The translations under genes and the position numbers were made by a program. DNA of 64,000 bases from positions 232,868 to 296,867 of the forward strand of contig CAYRNW010000001.1 of assembly GCA_964425745.1 (NCBI GenBank). The letters run 5' to 3'. This document shows positions 24,924 through 32,810 of the stretch, piece by piece; the stretch's first letter is position 1, and each line of letters starts with the position of its first letter. Below the pieces are notes generated by a model. The model made no database searches. It saw only the letters and a list, made by a program, of their open reading frames with translations, and had not been told where the DNA came from. Source of the stretch: CALCNS01 sp964425745. Its GTDB lineage: Bacteria; Bacillota; JAAYKD01.

Positions 24924-25204
24924 GATAAGTACCTCCCTATAATAAAACATACACCCGACAGCTGAACTAAAGCCAACCATGGCATTCCACTTGTAAATGC
25001 TCGATGCTGAGTTTTGTGGCGGAAAATTTCCATTGCTGACCAAGCCCCTAAGGCTCCCCCTACCCATGCAATTCTCCAAAACCAACGTTCTGGGACACGA
25101 AAAAATTTTTTCCCCGCAATCCATTTGTCGTAACCAAAAAGAAGAAACTGAACAACATTGATTCCAAGAAAATAGGAAGAAAGAACTATGAGACCCCTTG
25201 TCAA
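24920..25204 (-). CDS. DUF1294 family small membrane protein
   Basis: 94 residues. Two or three membrane segments (N-terminal LIVLSSYFLGINVVQFLLFG, C-terminal MPWLALVQLSGVCFIIGRYL) flank the DUF1294 signature: YDKWIAGKKFFRVPERWFWRIAWVGGALGAWSAMEIFRHKTQH. Function of the family is unknown. The start is TTG at 25204 with GGAGGGG five bases before it. The stop overlaps the next gene's TTG start. Confidence 0.85.
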   Translation of the reverse strand: MTRGLIVLSSYFLGINVVQFLLFGYDKWIAGKKFFRVPERWFWRIAWVGGALGAWSAMEIFRHKTQHRAFTSGMPWLALVQLSGVCFIIGRYLS

Positions 25205-25303
25205 TCAAACCCCTCCGTAAACAAAATTGTTACTTTAGATCACTATCGTATGCTTATATTCTTCGTGAGGTCTGAAAAACCTTTTCAAAAAAGTTTTCCT
25301 TTT

Positions 25304-25332
25304 TTAAAACCTGATGACAATAGAATTATAAT
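25304..25332 (+). promoter_or_regulatory. Promoter of the aldolase gene
   Basis: TTAAAA (25304-25309), a 17-base spacer and a perfect TATAAT (25327-25332). The -35 is weak. AAGGAGG of fba follows within 25 bases. Confidence 0.65.
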
Positions 25333-25364
25333 GTGTTATGATTACAAAAAAGGAGGCGTTTACC

Positions 25365-26297
25365 TTGGCTCTAGTCACTACAACCGAAATGTTCAAAAAA
25401 GCGTATCAAGAGAAATACGCGGTGGGCGCATTCAATGTTAACAATATGGAAATCATCCAAGGAATTGTTGATGCTGCCAAAGAAGAAAATTCTCCTCTTA
25501 TCCTTCAAGTCTCTGCCGGTGCCAGAAAATATGCAAAACACGTTTATCTTTTGAAATTGGTCGAAGCTGCAATTCTCGACAGTGGTTTAGATTTAGCACT
25601 ACACTTAGACCATGGTGAAGATTTTGAGATTTGCAAAGCTTGTGTCGATGGTGGTTTTACCTCCGTCATGATTGATGGTTCCAAATATGAGTTTGAAAAG
25701 AACATTGAAGTCACCAAACGAGTCGTAGATTATGCCCATAGCAAAGGGGTTCCCGTCGAAGGGGAACTCGGCAAACTTGCTGGAATTGAAGACAACATAC
25801 AAGTCAGTGGTAAAGACGCGACATTCACCGATCCCGATCAAGCGGTTGAATTTGTACAGCGAACTGGGGTTGACTCTCTGGCGATTGCAATTGGTACAAG
25901 CCACGGAGCGTATAAATTTAAAGGGGAACCTCGTCTAGACTTTGAACGTTTGCAAAAGATTTCATCTCTGTTACCTGGATATCCCATTGTACTACATGGT
26001 GCATCTACTGTTTTGCCGGAATTTGTTCAAATGTGTAATCAATTTGGTGGTATGATTCAGGGGGCACAAGGGGTTCCGGAGGAAATGCTTCGTAAAGCAA
26101 CCACCATGGGAGTCTGTAAAATCAATATCGATACCGATTTACGTTTAGCCATGACGGCTTCCGTTCGTAAACATCTTATGGAGCATCCTTCGGATTTCGA
26201 TCCCCGTCAATACTTATCTCCAGCCCGAACTGCCATTAAAGAGATGGTGGCTCATAAAATCCGTAATGTCTTAGGAAGCAATCAAAAAAGATCCTAA
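25365..26297 (+). CDS. fba: Class II fructose-bisphosphate aldolase
   Basis: 310 residues from a TTG start at 25365, which has AAGGAGG eight bases before it; in-frame upstream codons lie before that site. Class II (zinc) aldolase: YAVGAFNVNNME at the N-terminus, zinc-site LHLDHGEDF near 80, EGELG near 132, IGTSHGAYKF near 177, LHGAS near 209, and INIDTDLR near 232. It cleaves fructose-1,6-bisphosphate into two triose phosphates; tagatose-bisphosphate aldolases are close relatives. It is alone on the plus strand with its own promoter and terminator. pfkA and pyk are about 20 kb away in the window. Confidence 0.93.
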   Translation: MALVTTTEMFKKAYQEKYAVGAFNVNNMEIIQGIVDAAKEENSPLILQVSAGARKYAKHVYLLKLVEAAILDSGLDLALHLDHGEDFEICKACVDGGFTSVMIDGSKYEFEKNIEVTKRVVDYAHSKGVPVEGELGKLAGIEDNIQVSGKDATFTDPDQAVEFVQRTGVDSLAIAIGTSHGAYKFKGEPRLDFERLQKISSLLPGYPIVLHGASTVLPEFVQMCNQFGGMIQGAQGVPEEMLRKATTMGVCKINIDTDLRLAMTASVRKHLMEHPSDFDPRQYLSPARTAIKEMVAHKIRNVLGSNQKRS

Positions 26298-26308
26298 TTT
26301 CTGTTAAG

Positions 26309-26360
26309 AAATCGGCATCCCTATTCTGCGATAAATTTCGCAGTTTAGGGATGCCGATTT
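26309..26360. terminator. Strong bidirectional terminator between fba and deoB
   Basis: Perfect 15-bp outer arms (AAATCGGCATCCCTA and its complement) enclosing an inner stem CTGCGA/TCGCAG. It lies between convergent genes and ends four bases from the deoB stop. The trailing sequence is A/T rich on both sides. Confidence 0.85.
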
Positions 26361-26363
26361 CAT

Positions 26364-27518
26364 TTAGAATGTAATTACTTCACCATGTAAGGGTGCTATA
26401 GCACCATGTCTTTCAGAAATGGTTGCAGCTAAATCAGAGAAACTGCTACGAATTCCCAAATCTCTCACAGGGTTTTTCTTGCCATACACCAATAAAGGTA
26501 CAAACTCTCTGGTATGATCTGTTCCAGGCCATGTAGGGTCTGTGCCATGGTCAGCCGTTATAAACAAGAGATCGTCCTCGTGGAGTTCGTCTAAAATCTG
26601 TGGTAAAAATTGGTCAAAGGTTTGCAAGGCTACAGCGAAACCCTCGGGGTTATTTCTATGTCCCCAGAGCGAGTCAAACTCCACCAAATTGGTGAAAATC
26701 AATGCATCGTGTTTTTCTTCTTGCAATATTTTCAGGGTCCATTTGATTCCATCGATGTTATCTTTCGTTTTATGGCCCTTAGATATACCTTGACCGACAA
26801 AAATATCTTCGATTTTCCCTACAGAATAAACCGGAATTCCTTTTGCTTGGAGCAGCGTTAAGAGATGTTTACTCTTGGGTTCTAACGGATAATCATGACG
26901 ATCCGAAGTTCGTTGATACGCTCCCGGAGACCCTAAAAAGGGGCGAGCTATGATACGAGCAATCTCATATTTTCCTCGGCAAATTTCCCGTGCTTGTTCA
27001 CACCACTGGTAAAGTAAGGATAACGTTACAATATCGGTATGTGTTGCGATTTGTAAAACACTATCGGCAGAAGTATAAACGATGGGATTTCCGCTTTCCT
27101 GATGTTCTTTTCCCAGTCGTTCAATAATCTCTGTACCGCTGGCAGCACAATTCCCAAGGAGCTTTCTTCCGAATGATTTCTCTAATAATCCGACTAACTC
27201 CTCGGGAAAACCCAAGGGATAGACAGCAAAGGGTTGGAAAAGACGCATCCCTGCAATCTCCCAATGACCGGTGATTGTATCTTTTCCAGGCGACTTCTCA
27301 GCCATTTTACCATAGGAAGCCAAAGGAGCTGAAGTGGGAGAAACTCCTTCTAGGGGTAGGATGTTTCCTAGTCCTAATCTCTGAAGGGTGGGTAGCTTTA
27401 AGCCGTTGACGGTTTTGGCAACGTGAACAAGTGTATTTGCTCCCGAATCACCATAAAGCGTAGCATCGGGCATGGAACCGCAGCCCACGCCATCTAAGAC
27501 AATGATGATCGTCCTCAC
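26364..27518 (-). CDS. deoB: Phosphopentomutase
   Basis: 384 residues. It interconverts (deoxy)ribose 1- and 5-phosphates. Alkaline-phosphatase-fold metal motifs are present: VLDGVGCGSMPDA near residue 7, GANTLVHVAK near 25, the GHWEIAG phosphate region near 84, FDSLWGHRNNPEGFA near 285, and TADHGTDPTWPGTDHTRE near 319 with the metal His/Asp residues. It is the last gene of the energy-conserving operon, 29 bases after vorC. There is no nucleoside phosphorylase beside it, so the link may be only positional. Confidence 0.95.
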   Translation of the reverse strand: MRTIIIVLDGVGCGSMPDATLYGDSGANTLVHVAKTVNGLKLPTLQRLGLGNILPLEGVSPTSAPLASYGKMAEKSPGKDTITGHWEIAGMRLFQPFAVYPLGFPEELVGLLEKSFGRKLLGNCAASGTEIIERLGKEHQESGNPIVYTSADSVLQIATHTDIVTLSLLYQWCEQAREICRGKYEIARIIARPFLGSPGAYQRTSDRHDYPLEPKSKHLLTLLQAKGIPVYSVGKIEDIFVGQGISKGHKTKDNIDGIKWTLKILQEEKHDALIFTNLVEFDSLWGHRNNPEGFAVALQTFDQFLPQILDELHEDDLLFITADHGTDPTWPGTDHTREFVPLLVYGKKNPVRDLGIRSSFSDLAATISERHGAIAPLHGEVITF

Positions 27519-27547
27519 CGGAAGCCCCCCTTTACGGCTTGTTCAAA

Positions 27548-28084
27548 TTATTGAATCTCAGCGGCCCCTGACTTCAAAGCCTCTTCATTGAGTGGCATCA
27601 AATTTTGCCGATGAGCTGGCAATTTCTTTTTGAGGGTATAAACGACGGACTCCACTTCAACGGCATGGGTTGCTTCTAAAAAGGCTCCCAACATGACCAT
27701 GTTAGCGACACGGCTGCTACCGATCTTCTCAGCTATATCATTGGCTGGAATCCGATATTGTTTGATATCGGTTCTTGTACAAACTTGTTCAATCAACGAA
27801 CTATTGATGAACAACATGCCCCCTTCACGAACCATGGGTGCAAATTTTTCAAAACTTTGTATGTTCATGACGATTGCAGCCGAAGGGCTCAAAACGATGG
27901 GACTACCAATATCTTGATCTGAAACAACCACAGAGCAGTTTGCAGTTCCGCCACGCATCTCCGGACCATAAGAAGGAAGCCAGGTAACTTTTTTCTCTTC
28001 CTTTAGTCCGGCTTCCGTAATGAGTTGCCCCATTAGCATCACACCTTGACCACCAAAACCTGCTATTACAATATCATGCGTCAT
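27548..28084 (-). CDS. vorC: 2-oxoacid:ferredoxin oxidoreductase, gamma subunit
   Basis: 178 residues, the CoA-binding gamma chain of a four-subunit 2-oxoacid:ferredoxin oxidoreductase. The N-terminus IAGFGGQGVMLMGQLI and the following YGPEMRGGTANCSVVVSD are diagnostic for this subunit. With the alpha, beta and delta chains directly upstream, it converts a 2-oxoacid, CoA and oxidised ferredoxin into acyl-CoA, CO2 and reduced ferredoxin. The neighbouring acyl-phosphate genes favour a branched-chain 2-oxoacid (VOR), but 2-oxoglutarate (KOR) cannot be excluded. It starts one base after the beta subunit stop. Confidence 0.9.
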   Translation of the reverse strand: MTHDIVIAGFGGQGVMLMGQLITEAGLKEEKKVTWLPSYGPEMRGGTANCSVVVSDQDIGSPIVLSPSAAIVMNIQSFEKFAPMVREGGMLFINSSLIEQVCTRTDIKQYRIPANDIAEKIGSSRVANMVMLGAFLEATHAVEVESVVYTLKKKLPAHRQNLMPLNEEALKSGAAEIQ

Positions 28085-28085
28085 C

Positions 28086-28832
28086 TTATTTGACCTCCTC
28101 AGGGACTTTGAAGTCCTTTAATGGATAGTAAGGGATCATATTCTCTTCCAGCCATTTAAGAGCTTCAATAGGACTCAATCCCCAGTTGGTGGGGCATGTT
28201 GATAAAATCTCCACCATAGAGAATCCCAATCCCTTTTGTTGTGCCATAAAAGCTTGCTTGATCAGCTTTTTGGTTTTAATGACATTAGCTGCATTGTGGA
28301 CAGAGGCACGGCTGATCAAAGCAGTACTGTCCAACGTAGCTAACATTTCCGACATACGAATCGGTTTACCGGTTTGAGCTTCTTGCCGTCCAAAAGGAGA
28401 AGTCGTTGTCTTTTGACCAATTAAACTGGTCGGTGCCATTTGGCCACCCGTCATGCCATAGATAGCATTATTGACAAAGATTACAGTGATGTTTTCTCCA
28501 CGATGAGCTGCATGAACGATTTCTGCGGTTCCAATCGAAGCCAAGTCACCATCTCCCTGATATGAGAAGATGATTCGATCGGGTAAAGCACGTTTAAGTC
28601 CAGTGGCTATTGCAGGTGCGCGTCCGTGAGCCGCTTGAACCATATCACAAGTAAAATAATTATAAGCAAATACCGAGCAGCCGACCGGAGCAATTCCGAT
28701 TGTTGTACCGGCAATATCTAATTCATCCATGACTTCTGCCACTAAACGGTGAATGATTCCATGAGTACAACCCGGGCAGTAATGAGTTGTAACCTCAGTT
28801 AAAGATTTTGGTCTTTCAAAAACAACTGCCAT
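28086..28832 (-). CDS. vorA: 2-oxoacid:ferredoxin oxidoreductase, beta subunit (TPP binding)
   Basis: 248 residues. It holds thiamine diphosphate: YCPGCTHGIIHRL at the N-terminus, the TPP motif GDGDLASIGTAEIVHAAHR near residue 95, and FVNNAIYGMTGGQMAPTS near 123. This layout is shared by VOR and KOR beta chains. It lies one base after the alpha subunit gene and one base before gamma, so translation is tightly coupled and the subunits should be made in equal amounts. Confidence 0.92.
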   Translation of the reverse strand: MAVVFERPKSLTEVTTHYCPGCTHGIIHRLVAEVMDELDIAGTTIGIAPVGCSVFAYNYFTCDMVQAAHGRAPAIATGLKRALPDRIIFSYQGDGDLASIGTAEIVHAAHRGENITVIFVNNAIYGMTGGQMAPTSLIGQKTTTSPFGRQEAQTGKPIRMSEMLATLDSTALISRASVHNAANVIKTKKLIKQAFMAQQKGLGFSMVEILSTCPTNWGLSPIEALKWLEENMIPYYPLKDFKVPEEVK

Positions 28833-28833
28833 G

Positions 28834-29892
28834 CTATTTCACCCCTTCGATCAATTTCTTTAGTTCGGCTAGAATTTGTTTCGGCTCGGGTGCCATTCCT
28901 CCCGTACGTCCATGGAAGGTAACCGGTTGTTTGCCATTGACCGCTAAACGAACATCTTCCACCATTTGTCCGGCACTCATTTCTACTACCAAAAAGCCCT
29001 TCGCATGAGAGGAAACCTTCTCAAAAGCCTCGGTTGGGAACGGGAACAGCGTAATGGGTCGAATCAAACCAACTGATATCCCCTCAGCACGAGCCATATT
29101 GACCACGGAGCGTTCAATACGGGCGGTTGTTCCGTAACCAACTAAGAAGAATTCAGCATCTTCATGCAAAATTTCGTATCGGACTTCATTCTTCTCCATT
29201 TGACCAAATTTCTCTTGAAGATGATCATTGTGCTTTTCACATTCTTCAGCTTGAATAAACAGGGAATTGACCACGTTGTGTTGACGCTGACCCAAGGTAC
29301 CGGTCGTCGCCCAGGATTTATCGTAAGCCACCGGGGCTCTTTTCTCAATAGCAACCGGTTCCATCATTTGGCCTAACATGCCATCGCCCAAAATCATGAC
29401 CGGATTTCGATATTTCTCAGCAAGATCAAAGGCTTCCATTGTTAAATCCACCATTTCCTGAATGGTAGAGGGAGCGAGTACCAACATCCTATAATCGCCA
29501 TGGCCGCCGCCCTTAGTAGCCTGAAAATAATCTCCCTGGGAGGGTTGAATTGTTCCTAATCCAGGACCCCCTCGCATCATATTAACAATGACGCAAGGTA
29601 ATTGAGCTCCTGCTAAATAGGAAATTCCTTCTTGCTTCAAACTGATACCTGGGCTCGAGGAGGAAGTCATGCAGCGCACTCCAGCACTAGCGGCACCATA
29701 AACCATGTTGATGGCTGCTACTTCACTTTCGGCCTGAACAAAAGCACCGTTTACCGATGGTAGTCTTCTGGACATATATTCCGGAACTTCATTTTGAGGT
29801 GTTATGGGATACCCAAAAAAATAGTGACAACCAGCTGTAATAGCAGCTTCCGCTAAAGCCTCGTTGCCTTTCATTAATATTTTCTCTGCCAT
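28834..29892 (-). CDS. vorB: 2-oxoacid:ferredoxin oxidoreductase, alpha subunit
   Basis: 352 residues. The alpha chain has the pyrimidine-binding half of the active site: KGNEALAEAAITAGCHYFFGYPITPQNEVPEY at the N-terminus, AESEVAAINMVYGAASAGVRCMTSSSSPGISL near 55-87, and a later transketolase-C-like part with VGYGTTARI and VGLIRPITLFPFP. The order ferredoxin-alpha-beta-gamma is the common VOR/KOR order. It is preceded by an AGGAGG-type site 11 bases after the ferredoxin stop. Confidence 0.93.
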   Translation of the reverse strand: MAEKILMKGNEALAEAAITAGCHYFFGYPITPQNEVPEYMSRRLPSVNGAFVQAESEVAAINMVYGAASAGVRCMTSSSSPGISLKQEGISYLAGAQLPCVIVNMMRGGPGLGTIQPSQGDYFQATKGGGHGDYRMLVLAPSTIQEMVDLTMEAFDLAEKYRNPVMILGDGMLGQMMEPVAIEKRAPVAYDKSWATTGTLGQRQHNVVNSLFIQAEECEKHNDHLQEKFGQMEKNEVRYEILHEDAEFFLVGYGTTARIERSVVNMARAEGISVGLIRPITLFPFPTEAFEKVSSHAKGFLVVEMSAGQMVEDVRLAVNGKQPVTFHGRTGGMAPEPKQILAELKKLIEGVK

Positions 29893-29903
29893 GTTCTCTC
29901 CTC

Positions 29904-30110
29904 CTATTTCTCTACCTTAATGGCACAGTCAGGGCACATCCGTGCGCACATAGCACACGAAATGCACAAGTTTTGATCAATAATCGTGACCGGATGATAA
30001 CCCTTGGAATTCATATGGCTTCCCATAACCAAGATTTTTTTGGGACAAGCGGTCGTACAAAGGCCACAGCCTTTACAAATATCCTCGTAAATAGTAACTC
30101 TAGTGATCAT
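29904..30110 (-). CDS. vorD: 2x[4Fe-4S] ferredoxin-type delta subunit of the 2-oxoacid oxidoreductase
   Basis: 68 residues. Two complete 4Fe-4S motifs: CKGCGLCTTACP near the N-terminus and CISCAMCARMCPDCA near the C-terminus. It passes electrons from the TPP site of the alpha/beta subunits to soluble ferredoxin. It is the first of the four oxidoreductase genes and follows the P-loop ATPase gene by 24 bases. Confidence 0.93.
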   Translation of the reverse strand: MITRVTIYEDICKGCGLCTTACPKKILVMGSHMNSKGYHPVTIIDQNLCISCAMCARMCPDCAIKVEK

Positions 30111-30134
30111 AATACCCTCCTTCTTTCCTTTCCA

Positions 30135-30815
30135 TTATTGATTATTACGTTCCCATGGGGGCAACATTTGCCGATCCACAAGGAACAAGGGTTCCGAAAT
30201 TAAGGGAGCAGCCTGCTCGTATAGACGACGGTCCACAGAAACGAAACCAATAGGTAATCCCGTCCTCTGGGACACTTCTTGAGCCACCTTGTACCCATCT
30301 AAAATCGTTTCTAAGGTGGTTTCTGCTCCTAGGTTGGTGTTTGCTACTAATCCTGTGATTTGAATGCGGGAACGCCATTCAATGCGTTCCTTCATTTCAA
30401 TCAATTCATCTGCGGTCTGGGAAAATGGTCTCCTGATGTTAATGACAAACAAAACTTCATGATCGATTTGCTGAAAATGCTGTTTGTATTGTCCTAATGC
30501 TACAGCACCAGCATCATCGCCCCCAACGTCCATGATTACCTTTAAATCAGGATTATGAAAAACTGTGAATACCTCTGCTGTAACCGCAGGAACATCGGCG
30601 TGTTCCATCTCACCTTGAGGAAGAATCACTCGGATGTCACGATTGATCAACTTCGTTCGAAACTCTCTTGCTCTAAAATAGGGTTTAACGATGTCCAAAT
30701 CTACGATCGCTATGTTCTCATATTCCGGTGCAATTTGCTGAACCACATTCAACGCTAATTCGGTTTTGCCACTTCCATAGGGTCCGACAAACACTGTAAC
30801 TCTATGATCAAACAT
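30135..30815 (-). CDS. P-loop ATPase of unknown function in the acyl-phosphate/VOR operon
   Basis: 226 residues. Walker A GPYGSGKTEL lies at about residues 11-20, VDLDIVKPYFRARE near 39-52, and a Walker B-like VIMDVGGDDAGAVALGQY near 94-111. INIRRPFSQT near 126 and GLVANTNLGAETT near 155 complete a SIMIBI-like nucleotide-binding fold (the group with MinD/ArsA/CobW relatives), my inference from the motifs. No membrane or DNA-binding segment is visible. It overlaps buk by eight bases and precedes the ferredoxin subunit by 24 bases, which ties it firmly to acyl-CoA metabolism. It could be an assembly factor for the iron-sulfur/TPP enzyme, a regulator, or a CoA-enzyme chaperone. Confidence 0.75.
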   Translation of the reverse strand: MFDHRVTVFVGPYGSGKTELALNVVQQIAPEYENIAIVDLDIVKPYFRAREFRTKLINRDIRVILPQGEMEHADVPAVTAEVFTVFHNPDLKVIMDVGGDDAGAVALGQYKQHFQQIDHEVLFVINIRRPFSQTADELIEMKERIEWRSRIQITGLVANTNLGAETTLETILDGYKVAQEVSQRTGLPIGFVSVDRRLYEQAAPLISEPLFLVDRQMLPPWERNNQ

Positions 30816-31881
30816 ATTCCATCACCTTTTCTTGACCGTGAATCACTCGTAACGCTCCTTCTGCTAAGGCAAGCAACTCATCTTCCCCGGGATATAAAAT
30901 AATCTTTCCCAGAAACCCAATCTTTGAAACGATAAACTCTGTAAGAAATTTGCTGTAGGCTAATCCACCAGTAAGTATAATAGCATCAAATTCCCCATTC
31001 AAAACGACGGCAGCAGCGCCGATTTCCTTTGCTACTTGATATCCCATTGCTTCAAATGCTTCTTTTGCCACCGAATCATTCTTTTGAATTCTTTCCTCAA
31101 TCTCTCTTCCGTCGTTGCTTCCTAAATATGCGACCAACCCACCTTTGCCTACAAAATGTTTGCGCAATTCAGTTTCGGTAAACCGTCCACTGTAGGCTAA
31201 TCGGATGACATCACCCACTGGTAGCCCCCCGGCACGTTCGGGAGAAAAAGGTCCATCTCCATCGAGTGCATTATTAGAGTCGATGATTTTTCCGGCCCTG
31301 TGTGCACAAACCGAAATCCCTCCTCCTAAATGTGCGATGACGAAATTTGCTGTTTCGTAGGTTTTTCCTAAATCGGTAGCACATTGATGAGCCACCATTT
31401 TTTGATTTAATGTATGTTGAACACTGCGACGTTTAATTTCCGGTATGCCGGAATATCGAGCTAATGGTTCAAGCTCATCCACTACGGTAGGATCAACAAT
31501 GTAAGCGGAAACTCCCGCTTTGGAAGCAATCGTATCTGCCAGCAACCCACCTAGATTCGATGCATGTTGCCCGGAATAACCTTCGCGCAGATGCTTCTTC
31601 ATTAAGTCATTGACGAGGTAAGTACCTCCGGGAAGTGGTTTCAACATTCCACCGCGTCCAACAACAGCTAGCAATTTTTCATCATTAATTCCATGTTGAT
31701 CCAGACATGAACGAACTGTCTGATAACGAAAATCAAATTGAGCAAACATCGTCTGAAATTGACTCAATTCGTTGGCCGAATGTCGTAGGGTTTCTTCTAT
31801 GACTAATTCTCTCCCTTTGAAGATGCCGATTTTGGTTGATGTTGAACCGGGATTAATGGTTAGTATCAAATCTCTTTGCAT
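30808..31881 (-). CDS. buk: Butyrate kinase (copy 1, downstream of ptb)
   Basis: 357 residues. Acetate/butyrate kinase fold: NPGSTSTKIGIF at the N-terminus, GRGGMLKPL near 75, HASNLGGLLAD near 100, IAHLGGGISVCAHRAG near 180 and GGLAYSKF near 304. It converts acyl-phosphate plus ADP to acid plus ATP. Branched-chain acyl phosphates (isobutyryl, isovaleryl) are likely substrates because VOR is in the same operon. It differs clearly from the second buk gene 900 bases upstream, so this is not a recent duplication. Confidence 0.92.
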   Translation of the reverse strand: MQRDLILTINPGSTSTKIGIFKGRELVIEETLRHSANELSQFQTMFAQFDFRYQTVRSCLDQHGINDEKLLAVVGRGGMLKPLPGGTYLVNDLMKKHLREGYSGQHASNLGGLLADTIASKAGVSAYIVDPTVVDELEPLARYSGIPEIKRRSVQHTLNQKMVAHQCATDLGKTYETANFVIAHLGGGISVCAHRAGKIIDSNNALDGDGPFSPERAGGLPVGDVIRLAYSGRFTETELRKHFVGKGGLVAYLGSNDGREIEERIQKNDSVAKEAFEAMGYQVAKEIGAAAVVLNGEFDAIILTGGLAYSKFLTEFIVSKIGFLGKIILYPGEDELLALAEGALRVIHGQEKVMEYV

Positions 31882-31890
31882 ATTATTCTC

Positions 31891-32793
31891 CTATTCAGCA
31901 GCCATATATGAAGCAACCGCAATCGACCGGAATTTTGCTTCCGGTGTATCGGAGCGAGAAGTCAAAACAATTGGCTTTTTGGCACCAACGACAATGCCGG
32001 CTACTTTTGTATTGCCGAAATAGACGAGGGATTTATACATAACATTGCCAACTTCAATGAATGGTACCAAGATGACATCCGCGTATCCGGCGGCAGGATC
32101 TTTAATTCCCTTATGTTTAGCCGCTTCTGGAACCAATGCCCCATCAAAGGCCAGGGGTCCACTAACGATAGCATCCCCAAATTCACCTGTAAGTGCCATA
32201 TCATGCAATGCTTGTCCATCAACGGTTGCCTGCATTTTTGGATTAACTTGTTCAAAAGCAGCGATGGGAACAACCTTAGGTTGTTTAACCCCAAACTTTC
32301 GAGCGACTGTTAATGCGCTTTGCAAAATATCGGCTTTTTGTTCCAATGTTGGTGCAATGTTCATGCCACCATCGGTCATATAGATCAATCGGTCCAATCC
32401 GGGAACTTCCATGACCGCTACGTGGCAAATAAGATTACCGGTGCGAAGCCCGATTTCTTTGTCTAAAACCGCACGCAAGAGATTGGCTGTGTCTACGATG
32501 CCCTTCATTAACATGTGGGCTTGACCTGAGGAAACCAGCTCCACAGCTTTTTTGGCGGCTTGAATATTGTCTTCTGCATCCAAAATTTGCATGTCAGCTA
32601 GATTGATCGCATGCTCTTTTGCGATCTTCTCGATTTCGGCTTTCTTACCGACTAAGGTCGCACTGACAAGACCAAATGTAACCGCTTGGCTAACCGCTTC
32701 CAATACTTCTAAATCATGTGCCGCCGCAACCGCTAAGTGGCGCTTCGGAAGGGATGAAACTTTCTCAATTAACTCATCGAATGATTTGATCAA
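31891..32793 (-). CDS. ptb: Phosphate butyryltransferase
   Basis: 300 residues. A phosphotransacylase that converts butyryl- or branched-chain acyl-CoA to acyl-phosphate. Typical segments: KRHLAVAAAHDLEVLEAV at the N-terminus, HMLMKGIVDTANLLRAVLDKEIGLRTG near 93-120, MTDGGMNIAPTLEQK near 139 and DVILVPFIEVGNVMYKSL near 238. It sits between the two butyrate kinase genes (17 bases from one, nine from the other), which fits a Ptb-Buk ATP-forming route. Phosphate acetyltransferase is related, but the length and context favour ptb. Confidence 0.92.
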   Translation of the reverse strand: MIKSFDELIEKVSSLPKRHLAVAAAHDLEVLEAVSQAVTFGLVSATLVGKKAEIEKIAKEHAINLADMQILDAEDNIQAAKKAVELVSSGQAHMLMKGIVDTANLLRAVLDKEIGLRTGNLICHVAVMEVPGLDRLIYMTDGGMNIAPTLEQKADILQSALTVARKFGVKQPKVVPIAAFEQVNPKMQATVDGQALHDMALTGEFGDAIVSGPLAFDGALVPEAAKHKGIKDPAAGYADVILVPFIEVGNVMYKSLVYFGNTKVAGIVVGAKKPIVLTSRSDTPEAKFRSIAVASYMAAE

Positions 32794-32810
32794 GGGGCCT
32801 CTCTCCTTTT

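Noticed and set aside
24924..25208. N-terminal extension of the 174-residue unknown gene to give about 269 residues
   Set aside because: It runs across the DUF1294 gene in another frame and has no better start site; the TTG at 24923 has a strong ribosome binding site.
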